NCBI GenBank assembly: GCA_011525695.1
Contig: WYBX01000065.1
Location: 28,483 to 92,482, forward strand
Length of the DNA: 64,000 bases
Source: Verrucomicrobiia bacterium
Lineage (GTDB): Bacteria; Verrucomicrobiota; Verrucomicrobiia; Opitutales; Opitutaceae
Direction: 5' to 3'
Of the stretch, positions 34,484 through 43,968 are shown piece after piece. Position 1 is the first letter of the stretch; every line of letters begins with the position of its first letter. Below the pieces are notes generated by a model. It had not been told where the DNA came from. It saw nothing but the letters and a program-made list of their open reading frames with translations, and searched no databases. A program made the translations under genes and the position numbers.

Positions 34484-35860
34484 ATGCGATCCATTCTTAG
34501 CCGGCGCGAGTTCATCGCGCAAACATCACTCGCCGCAGCAGCCGGAATTGCGCTGCCAACCCTCACCTCGTGCGTGTCGCCTGCGCGGTCTCGCGTCCGC
34601 CGGCCCGCCCCGTCCGAGCGTGTGAACCTCGGCGTGATCGGTTTTGGGACGATTGCGTTTTCGACCGTGCCGAATTTCCTCGCCGACCCGCGCGTGCAGG
34701 TCGTCGCGGTCGCGGATCCCGTTTCAGAGCTTCCGCATTACGGCTATCAGGGGGAAAAGCGGGGCGGCCGCCTCGTTGGCAGGCGGGTTGTCGAAACGCA
34801 CTACGCGGAGCAGCAGCCGGGCGGCACGTTCAAAGGCTGCCGCGCCTACGAAGATTTTCGGGAGATGATCTCCCGCGAGGATCTCGACGCAGTCTACATC
34901 GCCACACCCGACCACTGGCATTGCGCCGCGGCGCTGCATGCCGCCCGTCGTGGCAAGCACATCTACGGACAGAAGCCGCTTGCGCTCACGATCGAGGAGG
35001 GGCGCCGAATCGCGCGCACCGTCGCGGACACTGGCATCACATGGCAGACCGGGGCACAGCAGCGCAGCTCGATCCATTTTCGTACCGCCTGCGAACTTGT
35101 TCGCAACGGCCGTCTCGGCCGGCTCGCGGGGATCAAAGTCGGCTTCGGCAGCGGTCACAAGGACTGGTCCGGCCTTGCGGCGCGCCAGCAGCCAGAACCC
35201 GTCCCCCGCGAGCTCAACTGGGATCTCTGGCTCGGCCCAGCGCCCGCGCGGCCCTACGCACCTGCGCTCCTGCAGCTCAACTGGCGCCATAACTTTGATT
35301 TTTCGGGGGGATACCTCACCGACTGGGGCGCTCACCACCTCGACATCCTGCAATGGGCACTCGGCACCGACGACACGGGCCCTGTCGCGATCGAAAATGT
35401 CGTCGCGAAGCTGCCGCCGCCGACCGCGCTCTACAACACGGCGACCGAATTTTCATTCGAGGTGGTCTATGCGAACGGTGTCCGTGCCCATGTTTCGAGC
35501 CGCAACCGCAACGGGCTCCTCTTCGAGGGCGAAAATGGCCAGTCGATCTTCGTGAGCCGCGGGATTCTCGAGTCGACACCGGACGAGTTGCGGCGCCAGA
35601 AAATCGGTCCGGGCGAAATCCGCCTGTATGAGAGCCAGCTGCAGGAGCGAAACTTCATCGATCGGATCTACGACGGCAAGCCGACCGTCTCGCCGGCCGA
35701 AGTGGGCCACCGCTCGATCGCCATCGCGCACCTCGCCAATATCGCGATCCGGCTCGGTCGCTCGAAGCTCCGCTGGGATCCTGCTGCGGAAAGGGCGATC
35801 GACGACGCTGCCGCCGACCAGATGCTCGCACGCCCGATGCGTCGGAAGTACGCGGTGTGA
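34484..35860 (+). CDS. Tat-exported Gfo/Idh/MocA-family oxidoreductase
   Basis: From ATG 34484 the 458-residue product has a Tat-type leader SRREFIAQTS with a hydrophobic stretch and a possible lipobox (TLTSC). The Rossmann fold begins with VNLGVIGFGTIAF, and the family's EKP motif appears as GQKPLALTIEEG. The C-terminal half fits the alpha/beta dimerisation and substrate domain. The family oxidises or epimerises sugars with tightly bound NAD(P). Tat export of such proteins is well known in Planctomycetota and Verrucomicrobiota. It is followed after 22 bp by a sugar isomerase-like gene, also with a Tat-like leader, so they may act together. Confidence 0.88.
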   Translation: MRSILSRREFIAQTSLAAAAGIALPTLTSCVSPARSRVRRPAPSERVNLGVIGFGTIAFSTVPNFLADPRVQVVAVADPVSELPHYGYQGEKRGGRLVGRRVVETHYAEQQPGGTFKGCRAYEDFREMISREDLDAVYIATPDHWHCAAALHAARRGKHIYGQKPLALTIEEGRRIARTVADTGITWQTGAQQRSSIHFRTACELVRNGRLGRLAGIKVGFGSGHKDWSGLAARQQPEPVPRELNWDLWLGPAPARPYAPALLQLNWRHNFDFSGGYLTDWGAHHLDILQWALGTDDTGPVAIENVVAKLPPPTALYNTATEFSFEVVYANGVRAHVSSRNRNGLLFEGENGQSIFVSRGILESTPDELRRQKIGPGEIRLYESQLQERNFIDRIYDGKPTVSPAEVGHRSIAIAHLANIAIRLGRSKLRWDPAAERAIDDAAADQMLARPMRRKYAV

Positions 35861-35882
35861 TTTGGCGCCCGCACCTGGTCCC

Positions 35883-36728
35883 ATGAGCACCGCCCCTGCA
35901 TTGAATCGTCGCGCCTTTCTCCATGCCGGCTTCCGGGCCACTGTCGCCGCCGCCGCCCTCGCGCTGCCGCGTGTGCTGGCACAGAATGTCAACGTCCAGC
36001 GGCAGCGCTGGCGGATTGGCCACCATTTTTGGAATTGGGATCACGCCTGGAACCGGGCCGCGTTTCTCGATCGACGTCTCGAACTGACGCGGGAGACGGG
36101 TTATGACGGTTGGGAGGCGAAGATAGCCGAGATCGGTCATCCTGGGGAGATCGTGCGCGAAAAGTGCGCCGCTTTGGGCCTCACCTGCGCCGCAATCGGT
36201 GCGGGCCCGCGCGAGGGAATTGCCTATGCGAAAGCCGCCGGGGCGCGAATCCTGCGCACGGGTGTGGCGAAGGAGGAATCGAAGCGCTGGACGGAGGCGG
36301 CCGGCGAGCACGGCATCATCCTCACCGTGCATCCGCATGTGGGTGCGCGCGGATCGCCGGGCGCGGTGGAGACGCGCGAGGATTTGCTGCGCTACCTCGA
36401 CGAGCGACCCGGAATGTTCGCCTGCCCCGACACCGGACATCTCGCCCTTTGCGGCTCGGACCCGGTGCAGACCATCCGCGACCTCGGCGAGCGCTGCCGC
36501 TACGTGCACCTGAAGGATCTCCCGGCGCACCGCGTCGGCAACAAGGACGGAGCGGGGGAGAAATTCTGCGAGCTCGGCACGGGAGCCCTCGATCTGCCCG
36601 GTGTCATCCGCGCGCTCGAAGCGATCCGATATGAAGGCTGGATCATGGTCGAACGCGACAGCCGGGAGCCCGACTACGTTCGAAGCGCGGAAAACATGCG
36701 CGCAGTCCTCCGCCGGTTCGGCTGCTGA
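35883..36728 (+). CDS. Tat-exported sugar-phosphate isomerase/epimerase-like (TIM barrel)
   Basis: From ATG 35883 the 281-residue product has a twin-Arg leader NRRAFLHAG with Ala-rich core (about residues 8-33). The rest resembles xylose isomerase-like TIM barrels, with HPHVGARG (H and acid candidates), the PDTGHLALCG Asp-His motif and RYVHLKDLP, then a metal-binding Glu in IMVERDS. These suggest a divalent-metal ketose/aldose isomerase or epimerase. It follows the oxidoreductase gene after only 22 bp, and the PL10-like gene starts 31 bp after its stop, suggesting one operon. Confidence 0.83.
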   Translation: MSTAPALNRRAFLHAGFRATVAAAALALPRVLAQNVNVQRQRWRIGHHFWNWDHAWNRAAFLDRRLELTRETGYDGWEAKIAEIGHPGEIVREKCAALGLTCAAIGAGPREGIAYAKAAGARILRTGVAKEESKRWTEAAGEHGIILTVHPHVGARGSPGAVETREDLLRYLDERPGMFACPDTGHLALCGSDPVQTIRDLGERCRYVHLKDLPAHRVGNKDGAGEKFCELGTGALDLPGVIRALEAIRYEGWIMVERDSREPDYVRSAENMRAVLRRFGC

Positions 36729-36759
36729 ACCTCCTTTCGAATACCCACCCCGTTCCATC

Positions 36760-38328
36760 ATGGCGAATCGTACAGGATTACTGCTCATCGGATTCATGCT
36801 CGCGCTCCTGCCGGTGCGCGGCGTCGCCGCGGATTTTTCAGCGCCAACGCGGGATGAGGCGATTGCGGCGCTGCGGCGCGCGGTCGAATTCTACCGTGGG
36901 AAAGTCGCCGTCCATGGGTCCTACGTCCACCGCACGAGCGCCGATCTCGAGTTCCGCGAGGGCGAGCAACCGACAACGCCCACCCAGGGCTGGATCGAAA
37001 GTCCGGGTACCGCCGCCGTGGGCCTGGCGTATCTCGAAGCGCACGAGCTGGTGCGCGATCCTCGGCTGCTCGAGGCCGCGGTTGCGACTGGCATGGCGCT
37101 GGTCAGGGGCCAGCTGCTTTCGGGCGGCTGGTGCGAGCATATCGAGTTCGATCCTGCAAAGCGAAGCCGTTTCGCCTACCGCGTCGACGCCCCTCATGCC
37201 GCCACGTTCACGGCGAGGCGGGCTGCGCAGCAGCCCGGCACCGACGGCTTCCTGCCGCATGATCGACCCTTCGACAACGAGATGAACGGCCGCGAGGAAC
37301 CGCCGGCCGGCGTGGCGCTAGACGTCACCACATTTGATGACGACAAGAGCCAGGGATCGCTGCGGTTTCTGATGCGGCTCGATCGGGAGCTGAAATTCAC
37401 GAATGCCGCCATTCACGGGGCGGTGCAGTACGCGCTGGACGCCTTCCTTTCCGCCCAGCGCCCGAATGGCGGCTGGCCGCAGCATTTTCAGGCCGTGATC
37501 ATCCCGCCGCAGCCGGCAGATTTGAGGGCATCGTATCCGGAAAGCTGGTCGCGCGAGCATGCGTGGACCGGTTTCAGCCGCTACTACACCCTCAACGACA
37601 ACACCCAGCGTGACCTCATCCGCACGATGCTGCTTGCTCACGCGATTTACCACGATCCGCGCTGCCTCGAGGCGGCGCGGCGTGGAGGAGACTTCTTTCT
37701 GCTGGCACAGATGCCCGCACCGCAGCCTGCCTGGGCGCAGCAGTACAACTTCGCGATGCAGCCGGTGTGGGCCAGGCGCTTCGAACCGCCTGCGATTTCT
37801 GGGTCGGAATCGCAGGGCGTGATCAGGACGTTGATCGCCCTGGCGCTTACCACCGGCGAAGTGCGTTATCTGGAACCGATTCCTCGCGCGCTGGATTATC
37901 TTCGGGCGTCACAGCTGCCCGATGGCCGGCTTGCGCGCTTCTACGAGCTGCGTACGAACCGGCCATTGTTCCTGACACGCAACTACGAACTCACATACGA
38001 CGGCAGCGACGTCCCGACCCACTATGGCTTCTACAATCGTCCGCAGCTCGACGCGCTGGCCCGAAGCCATGCCGACGCGGTGCAGATGCTTGCGGCGGGT
38101 CGGCGTCCGCACGGAGCGCTCGAGTCATGGGAACGAAGCGACACCGGCACGATTTCCGCGGAAGCGGCGCGGGAGGCCATATCTTCGCTCGATGCCCGCG
38201 GTGCCTGGGTCGAACCCGGCACAATCCGCATCGCTCCGAGGGAGCCCGTGCCGCAGCCGGTGATCGAGTCGCGCACGTTCATCCGCAATCTGCACACACT
38301 CGCCGCCTATGTTGCGGGCGCGAAGTGA
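36760..38328 (+). CDS. secreted pectate lyase, PL10-like
   Basis: From ATG 36760 the 522-residue product has a signal peptide (about 1-24). Motifs that fit PL10 pectate lyases are NGGWPQ (residues 236-241), PAWAQQYN (323-330) and the LARFYELRTNRP stretch. The protein lacks carbohydrate-binding modules. PL10 enzymes cleave polygalacturonate by beta-elimination with an alpha-helical barrel, so this supports a pectin-like substrate for this gene group, which fits the sugar-acid dehydratase-like gene upstream. The frame is open further upstream to 36601 but overlaps the previous gene without signal-like sequence. Confidence 0.75.
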   Translation: MANRTGLLLIGFMLALLPVRGVAADFSAPTRDEAIAALRRAVEFYRGKVAVHGSYVHRTSADLEFREGEQPTTPTQGWIESPGTAAVGLAYLEAHELVRDPRLLEAAVATGMALVRGQLLSGGWCEHIEFDPAKRSRFAYRVDAPHAATFTARRAAQQPGTDGFLPHDRPFDNEMNGREEPPAGVALDVTTFDDDKSQGSLRFLMRLDRELKFTNAAIHGAVQYALDAFLSAQRPNGGWPQHFQAVIIPPQPADLRASYPESWSREHAWTGFSRYYTLNDNTQRDLIRTMLLAHAIYHDPRCLEAARRGGDFFLLAQMPAPQPAWAQQYNFAMQPVWARRFEPPAISGSESQGVIRTLIALALTTGEVRYLEPIPRALDYLRASQLPDGRLARFYELRTNRPLFLTRNYELTYDGSDVPTHYGFYNRPQLDALARSHADAVQMLAAGRRPHGALESWERSDTGTISAEAAREAISSLDARGAWVEPGTIRIAPREPVPQPVIESRTFIRNLHTLAAYVAGAK

Positions 38329-38387
38329 CTGGGTTCCAAGTGTGCCTCGTCTGAAACGCAGGGAATCCGTTCGGGTACCTTCGCGGG

Positions 38388-39344
38388 CTATCGGGGCAAT
38401 CGTTGCGCGGCGGCCCATCCATTCACGAGCGTGTCATGGCAGTGCTCGATGACAGCGAGGGATTCCATTCCGGCGGGTTTCATGACTTCGCAATAGATCC
38501 GCGGACGGTTCCGGGCGTCGAGGAAGTGGGCGTCGCGAAGCTTTGCCAGCAGGGAGGCGATTTGCTCCGTACCTATCACGCCCGGGGGGCCGAAGGGCAC
38601 ATGTTGATCGCCAAACAGCGGGGAGGCCCGGTCAGTGACCGGATTGCAGAAATGGAACTCGGCAACGAAATCGCGAGCTTCCGCGACTGCGGCGATGATG
38701 TCCTCGTCGTTCAGGATGAGGTGGGCGGTATCCAGGCACAGCGAGAGAGGCAGCTTGCGTGCGGCAAGCCGCCGGCAGATCGCGACGGCCTCCCTCGTGG
38801 TTCCGAGCGTCTGGCATTTGTGCGCGGAGTGGTCGAGCGGCTCGATCAAGAGCGTGAGTCCCCGGTCGGCGGTCGCGGCGGCAAGCTCCCCCAACGATTC
38901 CTCCAGCGCCTGCAATGCGGAAGGTCGGAGGGACGGATCCGCGGGGCGCGCGCCGCTGATGACAGCCACGTTCCGGGCGCCGAGTTCAACCACATGGTCG
39001 AGCTGGGCGATCATCCCAGCGACTGAGCGCCGGCGGTGCTCAGGATCGATTGAGGACAGGTTGAGTTTTTGCTCACCGAGCACGCGAGTCAGCGCACAGG
39101 TGTGCGGATGACCGCGATCATGGAGCAGCGCACGGATGGACTGCCGCTCCGGCCGGGTCGGGACGTCCACGGTCTGGAAGGCTTCGAAAAGCGGAAATTG
39201 AGTCAGGATCTGCTCAATTGCCTGCAACGTCGCCCCGGGCGTAGCGCGGGATTGCGGCCATGCATTCGAGACCACAGCTCCGGGCTGGGCGAAATCAGCG
39301 AAACGCAATTCGTGACTCGGGGGTCCGGGCAATTTAGTTTCCAT
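38388..39344 (-). CDS. sugar-phosphate isomerase/epimerase-like (TIM barrel), cytoplasmic
   Basis: The 318-residue product has no signal peptide. Candidate metal ligands typical for the family are Glu in LLIEPLDH, Asp in LCLDTAHL, His in AEFHFCNP and Glu in IYCEVMKP, in the expected order along the barrel. It should act on a sugar or its phosphate as an isomerase, epimerase or dehydratase (inosose-type). It diverges from the plus-strand gene at 39531 across 186 bp, so they may share regulation. Its tail ends 59 bp from the pectate-lyase-like gene, with converging transcription. Confidence 0.85.
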   Translation of the reverse strand: METKLPGPPSHELRFADFAQPGAVVSNAWPQSRATPGATLQAIEQILTQFPLFEAFQTVDVPTRPERQSIRALLHDRGHPHTCALTRVLGEQKLNLSSIDPEHRRRSVAGMIAQLDHVVELGARNVAVISGARPADPSLRPSALQALEESLGELAAATADRGLTLLIEPLDHSAHKCQTLGTTREAVAICRRLAARKLPLSLCLDTAHLILNDEDIIAAVAEARDFVAEFHFCNPVTDRASPLFGDQHVPFGPPGVIGTEQIASLLAKLRDAHFLDARNRPRIYCEVMKPAGMESLAVIEHCHDTLVNGWAAAQRLPR

Positions 39345-39530
39345 GAAATAGCCTCTATATCGGTGGGCTGTCTAACGGCTTGTATAATTGTCCTGCAGTG
39401 AGATGTAAATTTGAAGCGCGGGTCGCAATAATTTGACGGTCTATCGTAATTTCACTTGAAAAAGCCATATCCGTTTCAATCAATCAAGTCCGTAAGCCCG
39501 GCCGATCCAGTCGCTGGAGTTTTGAAACCG
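39345..39530. promoter_or_regulatory. divergent promoter region
   Basis: The 186-bp gap between a minus-strand isomerase and a plus-strand gene is locally AT-rich. A perfect TATAAT lies at 39383-39388 on the plus strand, but no good -35 element is found 16-18 bp upstream. It is a candidate promoter for the plus-strand gene, with a long leader. Confidence 0.4.
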
Positions 39531-40601
39531 ATGACCGTCTCCCATCGCACCCTGGCCCGCCTCGAACGCGGCTACAGCATTTCGCTGCTTCCCGCCGTGG
39601 GGGCGGGCGAACCCTCCTTCCTGGCAGGCAGCGAGGGTGAGGATCGCCTGCTCTTTTTTCCGGCGCCGAACTATGAACCGAGGGTGATTGCGCGTGAACC
39701 GGGAGGCTACATCAGCATCTGCCCGCTGGAACATCGGGGGGCCCGGTATGTGGTGGCGGCGACAATGTTCAAGCCGGGTTTCAATGCCGCGGAAGCTGCG
39801 ATCCGGCTTTACCCGCTCGATGAGGGCGAGTGCCCGGACTCCACCCTGATTGCGACGATGCCCTACACGCACCGGATCGCGATGCTGGCGCGGAGCGGAC
39901 GGAAGTTTCTGCTGGTTTCCACGCTTTGTGGCGGCAAGGCGCAGAAGGAGGACTGGACGCAGCCGGGCGGGATTCATCTGGCCGAGGTTCCACCGGACCC
40001 CAGGCAACCCTGGAGGCTCCGGCAAATCGTGAAGGGGCTGAACAAGAACCACGGTTTCGATTACGCCGAGCTAGGCATCGCCCGGCGTCCGGGATACCTG
40101 GTGGCCGCGATGGAAGGGCTCAGTTTCCTGTCCATCCCCCGGGATCTGGATGGAGAGTGGTCACTGGAGCCAATCGCCGCGGAGGAATCCAGCGATGCCT
40201 GTGCTTTTGACTGGGACGGCGACGGCGAACCCGAGGTGTTTTCCATCAGTCCGTTTCACGGCCACCAGCTTTCGGTGCACAAGCGGGGCGCGGGCGGGTG
40301 GAAGCGGGCCCTGATCCACGACGATCTCTCCTTGGGGCACATCGTGTGGGCGGGGAACCTGCTGGGTGCTCCGGCATTGCTGGCTGGAAGCCGTCGGGGC
40401 CGCCGGGAACTTCGGTTGTACCGGCCGGCGGGCGACGGGAGGGTCGATCCCGCCTATCAGGTGATCGACGAGGGAATTGGGCCCTCGCAGGTTACAGTGT
40501 GGCCGCGAGGACCGCATTCGGCCCGGCTGTACGTGTCGGCACATGGCATCGATGAAGTCAGGATGTATGACCTCGAGTCGTCTGGCAGCGAGATCGGTTG
40601 A
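39531..40601 (+). CDS. VCBS/FG-GAP-like repeat protein, probably cytoplasmic
   Basis: From ATG 39531 the product is 356 residues with no signal peptide. Repeated blade-like motifs such as AFDWDGDGEPEVFSI are typical of FG-GAP/VCBS calcium-binding repeats, which form beta-propellers. The upstream frame opens at TTG 39456, but the added residues are Lys/Pro-rich and not signal-like. The family is normally extracellular, so the absence of a leader is odd. It may be a truncated or moonlighting propeller that processes sugar-derived ligands. The neighbouring isomerase gene diverges from it. Confidence 0.65.
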   Translation: MTVSHRTLARLERGYSISLLPAVGAGEPSFLAGSEGEDRLLFFPAPNYEPRVIAREPGGYISICPLEHRGARYVVAATMFKPGFNAAEAAIRLYPLDEGECPDSTLIATMPYTHRIAMLARSGRKFLLVSTLCGGKAQKEDWTQPGGIHLAEVPPDPRQPWRLRQIVKGLNKNHGFDYAELGIARRPGYLVAAMEGLSFLSIPRDLDGEWSLEPIAAEESSDACAFDWDGDGEPEVFSISPFHGHQLSVHKRGAGGWKRALIHDDLSLGHIVWAGNLLGAPALLAGSRRGRRELRLYRPAGDGRVDPAYQVIDEGIGPSQVTVWPRGPHSARLYVSAHGIDEVRMYDLESSGSEIG

Positions 40602-40679
40602 TTTTGCCGATATCAGTCCGCCATTGGCAGCTCGGCGGGGTATGACATTGCGCCCAACCCTGGAGGCGATTGCCGCTTT

Positions 40680-41501
40680 ATGAATACAACCACCATGCAC
40701 AGCAGGCCATCACTTGCCCTGGAGCGGAAGGTTGGATCCCGGTTTGGAGCTTCGCGGCCCATCGCGGGCGAGGGTACGGGCTGGCGGCTGCTCTGCTTGT
40801 TACTGGCGACCGCCGGCCCGGCCCTGGCAGCCGATGCGCCAGCGATGTCCCGGAGCCAGAACGCGCCGCCCGAGGCTTACCTGCCCGGCGACCCGCTGCC
40901 ATACTTCGGCACGGAAGACCCGTTTAATTTTCAACTCGGCGCCGTGGAGGTGTTCATGCTCGACGGACGCTTTTACCGGGAGAACTGGCGGCGGCCGGGC
41001 GCCTCCATGCTCGGTCCGGTTCAGAAACGCTGGCTGCTGGAGAGCCTGCGACGTTCGACCGCGACCTTCAAACTTCTGGTCTCCGGCGTGCCCTGGGCCT
41101 TCGATTCCAAGACGGCCGCCGCCGGTGGGATCGCCAATGACACGTGGGCGGGCCACCCGGAGGAGCGTGAGGAGATCTTCGACTTGATTGCCCGGGAGAA
41201 GATTTCCGGCGTGCTGCTGCTCTCCGGTGACCGCCACCGCGCGGATGTGCGGATTATCCCGCGGCCCGGGGCCTACCCGCTGTACGAGATGGAGACCGCC
41301 CGGCTCACCAATGCCAACTTCCATCCTCCCCATGGCGAGACGCTGTTCGTCTACACGGAAATGCAGACCTTCTCGGTGGTGTCTTTCGAGACCAGGGGCG
41401 GAGAGCCGTTCGCGCGGCTGGAAATCGTGAATATCGAGGGCAACACCGTCTGGCAGCGCGAGGTGCCATTGCGCGAACTGATCGGACCGGGCTGGCGCTG
41501 A
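40680..41501 (+). pseudogene. PhoD-like alkaline phosphatase, N-terminal half missing
   Basis: The 273-residue frame keeps a leader (a hydrophobic stretch at about residues 35-50, ending ALAADA) and then resembles only the C-terminal half of PhoD-type phosphatases: MLDGRFYRENW, LGPVQKRWLLESL, KLLVSGVPWAFD and the metal-binding LLLSGDRHRADV. Full-length members usually have 450-550 residues, with an N-terminal half that supplies essential metal ligands. Here that half appears deleted in frame, so the product is unlikely to be active. GGAGG lies 13 nt before ATG 40680, so it may still be translated. A short variant in a new role cannot be ruled out. Confidence 0.65.
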
Positions 41502-41583
41502 GCGACTCGGCTCCCCCTCTGAAAGCATTCACCGTTCGGGGCGCCGGGAGGCCTGCCGCACCGGCTCGGCTTCGGCCCCGCCG

Positions 41584-42354
41584 CTACTCCCGGCCGTCGG
41601 GGGAGATGCCGCGCGGATCAAAGATGTAACCGATCCCATGCACGGTGCGAAAGGCCGTCAGTTCGAGCCCGTGGGCGCTGAATAGATCCCGCACCTTGAC
41701 GATGTATTGATCAAGCGAGCGGCTCCTGACGTCGGCATGGATGCCCCAGACTGAATGGATCAGCGCCTTGCGCGTGATGACCTGGCCGGCGTGCGCGTCG
41801 AGATAGGCCAGGATGCCGAGCTCCTTGCGGCCGATTTTCTGCACGGCACCATCGGGGAATGCGATTTCCAGCCTCTCCGGCGTGACGCGCGCGCCGCAGA
41901 AGTCGAACGGCTGGTCGTTCAGCCGCACATTCTTGGTGACGTTGAAGTCCGCCTTCGTGTCGGTCCGGCGCAGGACGGCCCGAATCCGTGCACTGAGTTC
42001 GGCGTAGCTGAACGGCTTGGTGATGTAATCGTCGCCGCCCATCTCGAGGCCCTTCACCTTGCTGGTTTCCTCGACGTTGCCGGTGAGGAAGATGATCGGC
42101 ACGGAGATGTCGGCGGCCTTCAGCTCCTCCAGCAGGGAGAAGCCCGACTGGTCGGGCAGGTTGATGTCGAGCAGCACCAGGTTGGCGAAGTTCTTCTTGA
42201 GAAATTTTGCGGCGTGGGTGGCGCGATTGCAGATCTGGGTGTTCATGCCCGCGCGTTCCAGCTGCATCGCAATCAACGCGGCGAGCTCCGCCTCGTCCTC
42301 GACAATGACGATGAGGGGCTTGGGCTCGGTGCGGGGAGGCAGAGTGGTGGGCAT
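41584..42354 (-). CDS. OmpR/PhoB-type response regulator
   Basis: The 256-residue product from ATG 42354 has a receiver domain (about 12-128) with acidic pocket E19/D20, phosphoacceptor D63 in LLDINLPDQSG, Thr in FLTGN and Lys in TKPFSY, and a C-terminal winged helix (about 150-245, ITRKALIHSVWG, RSLDQYIVKVRDLF). It is a typical DNA-binding two-component output. The 16 residues before ATG 42354 are Pro-rich and probably not part of the gene. No histidine kinase is adjacent, so the partner is elsewhere. The receiver/wHTH linker is somewhat long. Confidence 0.9.
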   Translation of the reverse strand: MPTTLPPRTEPKPLIVIVEDEAELAALIAMQLERAGMNTQICNRATHAAKFLKKNFANLVLLDINLPDQSGFSLLEELKAADISVPIIFLTGNVEETSKVKGLEMGGDDYITKPFSYAELSARIRAVLRRTDTKADFNVTKNVRLNDQPFDFCGARVTPERLEIAFPDGAVQKIGRKELGILAYLDAHAGQVITRKALIHSVWGIHADVRSRSLDQYIVKVRDLFSAHGLELTAFRTVHGIGYIFDPRGISPDGRE

Positions 42355-42511
42355 GACCGGCGGCGGAGAAGCGGTTTTTACAATTGATGGCGGTAATGTC
42401 AACCACCGCGGGACGGGTGGGACACGAGCCGGCCGGTGCGGTGCCGTCTGACTGCCTTGGCCGCTGGAGATTTACCTTGAACGAGTTCCATCGCGCGTGT
42501 GGCTTCGGCTT

Positions 42512-43396
42512 GTGTCCGAAAAAGCACCACTGCTGATGCTCGGTCTGCCGAAGGGCAGCCTCGAGGAGTCCACCAAGAGCCTGTTCGCCAAGGCCGGCTG
42601 GAAGATCACGACCAGTTCCCGGAGCTACCGGCCGGCAATCGACGATCCGGAACTCGACGGCCGTTTCGTCCGCGCCCAGGAGGTGAGCCGTTACGTGGAA
42701 CATGGATTTTTCGACTGCGGGCTGACCGGCGAGGACTGGATCAAGGAAAACAACTCCGATGTCGTGACGGTGTGCGACCTGATCTACAGCAAGGTCTCCA
42801 GCCAGAAGTCGCGTTGGGTGCTGTGTGTGCCCGAAGCGTCGACGGTCCGATCGGCGACCGACCTGGAGGGCAAGCGGATTGCCACCGAGCTGGTGAACAC
42901 GACCCGCCGCTACTTTGCCGAGAAGGGGGTCAAGGTGGACGTCGAGTTTTCGTGGGGTGCGACCGAGGTGAAAGTCCCCGATCTGGTGGATGCGATCGTC
43001 GACATCACGGAGACCGGATCCTCGCTGCGCGCGAACAAGCTGCGGATTGTGGATACGCTGCTGGAGACGAACACCAAGCTCATCGCCAACCGCAAGAGCT
43101 GGGCCGATCCGGCCAAGCGCAAGAAAATGGAGACGATTGCGCTGCTCCTGCGCGGGGCGCTCGAGGCGGGATCGAAAGTCGGCCTGAAGATGAACCTTCC
43201 GAAGCGGGAGTTGGAGGCGCTGGTGAAGGCGCTGCCGGCGCTCCGCAACCCGACCATTTCGCACCTGACCAATCCCGACTGGGTCGCGATCGAGACGATC
43301 ATCGACGAGAATGTGGTGCGGGAAATCATTCCGCAGCTGAAGGCGCTGGGGGCCGAGGGGATCGTGGAGTATCCGCTGAACAAGGTGGTGTACTGA
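42512..43396 (+). CDS. hisG: ATP phosphoribosyltransferase, long form
   Basis: This 294-residue protein catalyses the first step of histidine synthesis, joining ATP and PRPP. The N-terminal [56 protein letters not shown] (PRPP loop region) and [13 protein letters not shown] fit the family. The C-terminal regulatory ACT-like domain (about 215-294, [20 protein letters not shown]) marks it as the long, HisZ-independent form that is feedback-inhibited by histidine. GTG 42512 gives the best family start; GTG 42497 is the alternative. hisF lies 14 kb away, so the his genes are scattered. Confidence 0.93.
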   Translation: MSEKAPLLMLGLPKGSLEESTKSLFAKAGWKITTSSRSYRPAIDDPELDGRFVRAQEVSRYVEHGFFDCGLTGEDWIKENNSDVVTVCDLIYSKVSSQKSRWVLCVPEASTVRSATDLEGKRIATELVNTTRRYFAEKGVKVDVEFSWGATEVKVPDLVDAIVDITETGSSLRANKLRIVDTLLETNTKLIANRKSWADPAKRKKMETIALLLRGALEAGSKVGLKMNLPKRELEALVKALPALRNPTISHLTNPDWVAIETIIDENVVREIIPQLKALGAEGIVEYPLNKVVY

Positions 43397-43968
43397 GCAC
43401 GGTGGGCTGGGTTTCAGATTGAAACAGCGGACGACGTGAGGGTCGTCAGGCCATTCCGGCCGCCAAGGCATTGGACCAGGCAGAACGTGAAACCGATCCG
43501 GTGTGTGGACGCCACGGAGGGCGTCCCTCCAGGACCGGAAATTCGATTCAGGAATCTGAATTGGATTCGCAGGCTGCATTTCCAACAGACGGGTGAATCA
43601 CGGAATCGTGGAGGGCCGGGCTCCGCCCCGGCCGCAATGGCCCAACAGCTTCGCAGAATGGATTTCCCATCGGGTTTCCGGACGACGCGGAGGTCGTCCC
43701 TCCAGGACCGGCAATTCGATTCAGGCGCTGAAGCTACGGAGGACAAGTCGGCGGGCAGGCCGCCCGGCCACAACATTCCGAACCTCGTACATGGAGGGCC
43801 GTGCTCCGTCACGGCCACCGAGATCGGTCCGCTGCGCAAGAATGAATTTCCCATCGGGTTTCCGGACGACGCGGGGTCGTCGCTGCAGGAAAGTGGGTTG
43901 CGGCGGCTGAATGCCCAGCGTCTTCAAGCGCTTGCCTTCGGCCGGCAAACGGAAACCGTGATCGGCAA
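43397..43968. repeat. gene-free region of three interleaved repeat units
   Basis: Two copies of each of three units are visible: a CCTCCAGGACCGG..AATTCGATTCAGG unit (about 43511-43552 and 43684-43725), a TGGAGGGCCG.GCTCCG unit (about 43609-43635 and 43792-43820), and an AGAATG.ATTTCCCATCGGG unit (about 43655-43699 and 43839-43881). No gene is convincing. The AguB gene starts just after. Confidence 0.7.

Noticed and set aside
41711..43585. Long minus-strand open frame across hisG and part of the regulator gene
   Set aside because: It is antisense to hisG, which has unmistakable family motifs, and out of frame with the response regulator.
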